Positions 4,903 through 6,790 of a stretch of 6,790 nucleotides of DNA are shown piece after piece. The notes under the pieces are model-generated. The model saw only the letters and a list, made by a program, of their open reading frames with translations, was not told the origin of the DNA and ran no database searches. The stretch spans positions 1 to 6,790 of the forward strand of contig JAGGXT010000261.1 of NCBI GenBank assembly GCA_021162905.1. The letters run 5' to 3'. Source of the DNA: Candidatus Odinarchaeota archaeon (GTDB lineage Archaea > Asgardarchaeota > JAGGXT01). Numbering within the stretch: position 1 is the stretch's first letter; each line of letters begins with the position of its first letter. Both the position numbers and the translations under genes were made by a program.

Positions 4903-5688
4903 ATGAAGGTTAACGTTTATAACTTAGATGGTGAGCCAGAAGGAGAGATTGAGCTTCCAAGTGTATTTAATGTACCTTACAGGCCAGATATAATAAGACG
5001 CGCCTTTATAGCAATATCATCTTTAGGATACCAACCACAAGGTAGAGACCCTATGGCTGGAAAGAGGACAAGTGCAGAGTCTTGGGGTACAGGTCATGGA
5101 GTTGCAAGAGTTCCTCGGATCAAGGGATCTAGACATCCAGCAAGTGGAAAAGGTGCTTTTGCTCCTATGACTGTTGGTGGAAGACGAGCACATCCACCTA
5201 AAGTCGAGAAAAATATAGTTAAATTAATAAATAAAAAAGAAAAAACACTTGCTTTAAAATCAGCAATAGCATCCACTGCTAACATAGATCTTGTGAAAAA
5301 ACGAGGACATATATTTGATGAATCAAAAAAACTTCCTTTAGTTGTAGTTTCTGAGTTGGAAAAAATAAATAGTGCTAAGGAAATAAAAGAAGTTTTTAAG
5401 AAAATTGACGTTTGGGCTGATATAGAGCGAGTTAAAAACAGAAAAAGAGTCCGTTCTGGGAAAGGCAAAATGAGAGGAAGAAAATACAAAAGAGCTGTAG
5501 GTCCATTAATAGTAATAAGTGAAGATAAAGGAATCGTTAAGGCCGCTAGAAACTTTCCTGGGGTTGATATAATTAAAGTTAAAAACCTTAGTGTAAAGCA
5601 TCTAGCACCGGGTGGTGTTGCAGGACGTTTAACTATTTGGACTCAGAGCGCAATAGATATGTTAAAAAACAGATTTAATGAGGGATAA
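4903..5688 (+). CDS. rpl4: Large-subunit ribosomal protein uL4 (L4)
   Basis: uL4 binds 23S rRNA and lines the constriction of the nascent-peptide exit tunnel through a long loop. The protein is 261 aa, usual for archaea. After the N-terminal strand MKVNVYNLDGEP and helix VPYRPDIIRRAF (24-35), the basic, Gly-rich tunnel loop spans about 46-100 (GRDPMAGKRTSAESWGTGHG, then ARVPRIKGSRHPASGKGAFA and GGRRAHPPK). The globular part follows, with the conserved basic block RKRVRSGKGKMRGRKYKRA (180-198) and the C-terminal HLAPGGVAGRLTIWTQSA (233-250). GGTGAGG at 4892-4898 precedes the ATG by four bases and overlaps the rpl3 stop. The gene lies 10 bp after rpl3 and 2 bp before rpl23. In bacteria L4 represses its own operon, but nothing here shows that directly. 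Confidence 0.99.
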   Translation: MKVNVYNLDGEPEGEIELPSVFNVPYRPDIIRRAFIAISSLGYQPQGRDPMAGKRTSAESWGTGHGVARVPRIKGSRHPASGKGAFAPMTVGGRRAHPPKVEKNIVKLINKKEKTLALKSAIASTANIDLVKKRGHIFDESKKLPLVVVSELEKINSAKEIKEVFKKIDVWADIERVKNRKRVRSGKGKMRGRKYKRAVGPLIVISEDKGIVKAARNFPGVDIIKVKNLSVKHLAPGGVAGRLTIWTQSAIDMLKNRFNEG

Positions 5689-5690
5689 AA

Positions 5691-5957
5691 ATGTCATTTG
5701 ACCCATATAAAATAATTATAAACCCCGTGTCATCTGAAGCAGCATTTAATCTAATGGAAGAAAAAAATACTCTTGTATTTATAGTAGATAGAAGAGCCAA
5801 TAAAATATCTATAAAGAAAGCTGTTGAAACTCTTTTCAATGTAAAAGTTATTAAAGTTAATACATTAATAACACCTCAAGGAAAAAAGAAAGCTTTTGTA
5901 CGATTATCACCTGAGTATAATGCAATAGATGTTGCAACAAAAATGGGTATATTCTAG
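5691..5957 (+). CDS. rpl23: Large-subunit ribosomal protein uL23 (L23)
   Basis: uL23 sits at the rim of the peptide exit tunnel and is a docking point for the signal recognition particle and the translocon. At 88 aa it has the short archaeal form, without the N-terminal extension of eukaryotic L23a. The family pattern is clear: PYKIIINPVSSEAAFNLMEE (5-24), the first strand NTLVFIVDRRANK (26-38), the helix ISIKKAVETLFNV (39-51), and VIKVNTLITPQGKKKAFVRL (53-72) as the rRNA-binding loop and strand. The C-terminus is the archaeal ending EYNAIDVATKMGIF. It starts 2 bp after the rpl4 stop. GAGGGA (5680-5685), inside the last codons of rpl4, is its binding site, so translation should be coupled. 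Confidence 0.98.
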   Translation: MSFDPYKIIINPVSSEAAFNLMEEKNTLVFIVDRRANKISIKKAVETLFNVKVIKVNTLITPQGKKKAFVRLSPEYNAIDVATKMGIF

Positions 5958-5973
5958 TTATGAGGTGAATTAA

Positions 5974-6693
5974 ATGGGTAAACGATTAATAGTTCAGAGA
6001 AGAGGGCGAGGAAGTTCTACATTTCGGTGTCCCTCTCATAAAAGAATTGGTGATGTCAAATATCCTAAATATTCTGAAGTTGAAAGAACAGATGTTTTAT
6101 TGGGGAAAGTAGTGGATATTCTCCATGATCCTGGTAGGGGAGCTCCTGTTGCTAAGATAAACATTAATGGAGATACATTTTTAAACGTAGCTGCTGAGGG
6201 AGTATATGTAGGTCAGACAATATTTATTGGTGCACAAGCTCCTATATCAGTAGGAAACATTTTACCTCTTGGCAAAATACCTGAGGGCACTCAAGTTTTT
6301 AATATAGAAGGGAATCCTGGTGATGGTGGAAAATACGTTAGAAGTTCTGGTGATTATGCAGTTGTTGTAACTCACTCTGGAAATTATGTTATAGTCCAGC
6401 TACCATCTGGTCAGCAAAAATCATTTTTAAAGGAGTGTCGCGCTACAATAGGCGTTGTTGGCGGTGGAGGTAGAATAGAAAAACCATTTGTTAAGGCCGG
6501 AACAAAATATCATCTAGTCAAAGTTAAAGCATGGAAATGGCCTAAAGTGCGAGGAGTTGCCATGAATGCAGTATCTCATCCTCATGGTGGTGGGAGCCAT
6601 CATACTCCGGGTAAACCTACAACAGTTCCCAGAACAGCTCCACCAGGACAAAAGGTAGGATTAATAGCAGCTAGACGTACAGGACGACGATAA
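5974..6693 (+). CDS. rpl2: Large-subunit ribosomal protein uL2 (L2)
   Basis: uL2 contacts both subunits and is needed for subunit association and for a fully active peptidyl transferase centre. The 239 aa is normal for archaea. The N-terminus [20 protein letters not shown] is typical. [21 protein letters not shown] (38-58) and [23 protein letters not shown] (84-106) mark the OB-fold. [21 protein letters not shown] (143-163) marks the SH3-like domain, and [18 protein letters not shown] (193-210) is the extended loop with the conserved His in HPHGGG. The C-terminus is the basic [13 protein letters not shown]. The start is supported by GAGGTGA at 5962-5968, five bases before the ATG and the best Shine-Dalgarno match in the operon. 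Archaeal clusters normally continue with uS19, uL22 and uS3. Here the gene is instead followed by a terminator-like element and an opposing frame. Confidence 0.99.
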   Translation: MGKRLIVQRRGRGSSTFRCPSHKRIGDVKYPKYSEVERTDVLLGKVVDILHDPGRGAPVAKININGDTFLNVAAEGVYVGQTIFIGAQAPISVGNILPLGKIPEGTQVFNIEGNPGDGGKYVRSSGDYAVVVTHSGNYVIVQLPSGQQKSFLKECRATIGVVGGGGRIEKPFVKAGTKYHLVKVKAWKWPKVRGVAMNAVSHPHGGGSHHTPGKPTTVPRTAPPGQKVGLIAARRTGRR

Positions 6694-6710
6694 AAAATAA
6701 TTTATTTTTT
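6692..6710. terminator. A/T inverted repeat after rpl2, likely bidirectional terminator
   Basis: AAAAAATA (6692-6699) and TATTTTTT (6703-6710) are exact complements around a 3-nt spacer, starting inside the rpl2 stop codon. The forward transcript ends in six T. The minus strand also gives six T, directly after the stop of the opposing frame at 6712. The arrangement suits termination of two convergent transcripts. Confidence 0.55.
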
Positions 6711-6711
6711 G

Positions 6712-6789
6712 TCATCCATTAATTCTCTCCATTAATCCTTTTTCTATGTTATCTAATTGATTATAAATAGTATTAATTATATTTTGAGA
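6712..6789 (-). CDS. Possible 3' end of a converging gene (partial)
   Basis: On the minus strand one frame is open from the right edge for 25 codons and ends with TGA at 6714-6712. It reads SQNIINTIYNQLDNIEKGL followed by MERING, which looks like an amphipathic helical C-terminus. The stop is one base from the A/T palindrome after rpl2, where a gene end would be expected. An open frame of this length could still be chance in AT-rich DNA, and no family can be assigned. Confidence 0.4.
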   Translation of the reverse strand, partial: SQNIINTIYNQLDNIEKGLMERING

Positions 6790-6790
6790 C

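Noticed and set aside
5094..5489. 131-residue open frame on the - strand inside rpl4
   Set aside because: It lies opposite the conserved uL4 gene. The Phe/Ser/Leu-rich sequence is the complement of Lys/Arg codons, and no start signal is present.
1..6790. CRISPR array, insertion sequence, attachment site or defence system
   Set aside because: There are no regularly spaced repeats of CRISPR length, no transposase or integrase motif, and no target-site duplications. Repeats are confined to the origin-like region.

Overview
The window is an AT-rich archaeal chromosome segment. The evidence is an Orc1/Cdc6 initiator, archaeal-type ribosomal proteins uL3, uL4, uL23 and uL2, a SPOUT methyltransferase directly before uL3, TATA-box promoters, and GGTGA-type ribosome binding sites. 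The protein sequences look most like the TACK/Thermoproteota side of the archaea, possibly a Bathyarchaeia-like lineage. That placement is an impression from sequence, not a computed phylogeny.

Layout. Positions 1-60 may hold the last codons of a gene entering from the left. An unidentified protein of about 172 residues (84-602, +) converges on a winged-helix protein (620-1102, -) across a 12-bp A/T palindrome that could stop transcription both ways. A 482-bp gene-free region (1103-1584) separates the divergent winged-helix and orc1/cdc6 genes. I read it as a candidate replication origin. It holds a near-canonical origin recognition box (ORB) at 1371-1392 and a second box at 1569-1590 that matches the first dyad at 14 of 15 bases. 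It also holds three exact copies of a T-rich 10-mer spaced in helical register, an 18-bp perfect palindrome, and an 11-bp inverted repeat around the core. orc1/cdc6 (1597-2826) is followed after 24 bp by the SPOUT methyltransferase gene (2851-3726), probably on the same transcript. A new promoter and a leader of about 85 nt then precede rpl3-rpl4-rpl23-rpl2 (3852-6693), which are tightly packed, each with its own ribosome binding site.

The usual archaeal continuation (uS19, uL22, uS3) is missing. rpl2 is followed by an A/T palindrome ending in six T, and an open frame on the opposite strand then runs off the right edge. The ribosomal cluster therefore appears to stop at rpl2.

How the genes relate. 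The core is a compact origin-initiator unit in which the initiator probably binds both the origin and its own promoter, beside the genes for the large-subunit core and a probable rRNA-modifying enzyme. The winged-helix protein transcribed away from the origin is a candidate binder of the repeated TATTCACA words between it and cdc6. I saw no CRISPR array, transposon, phage, toxin or defence gene and no tRNA or rRNA. The unusual content is the origin architecture, the two unidentified small proteins and the split ribosomal cluster, not an exotic accessory system.
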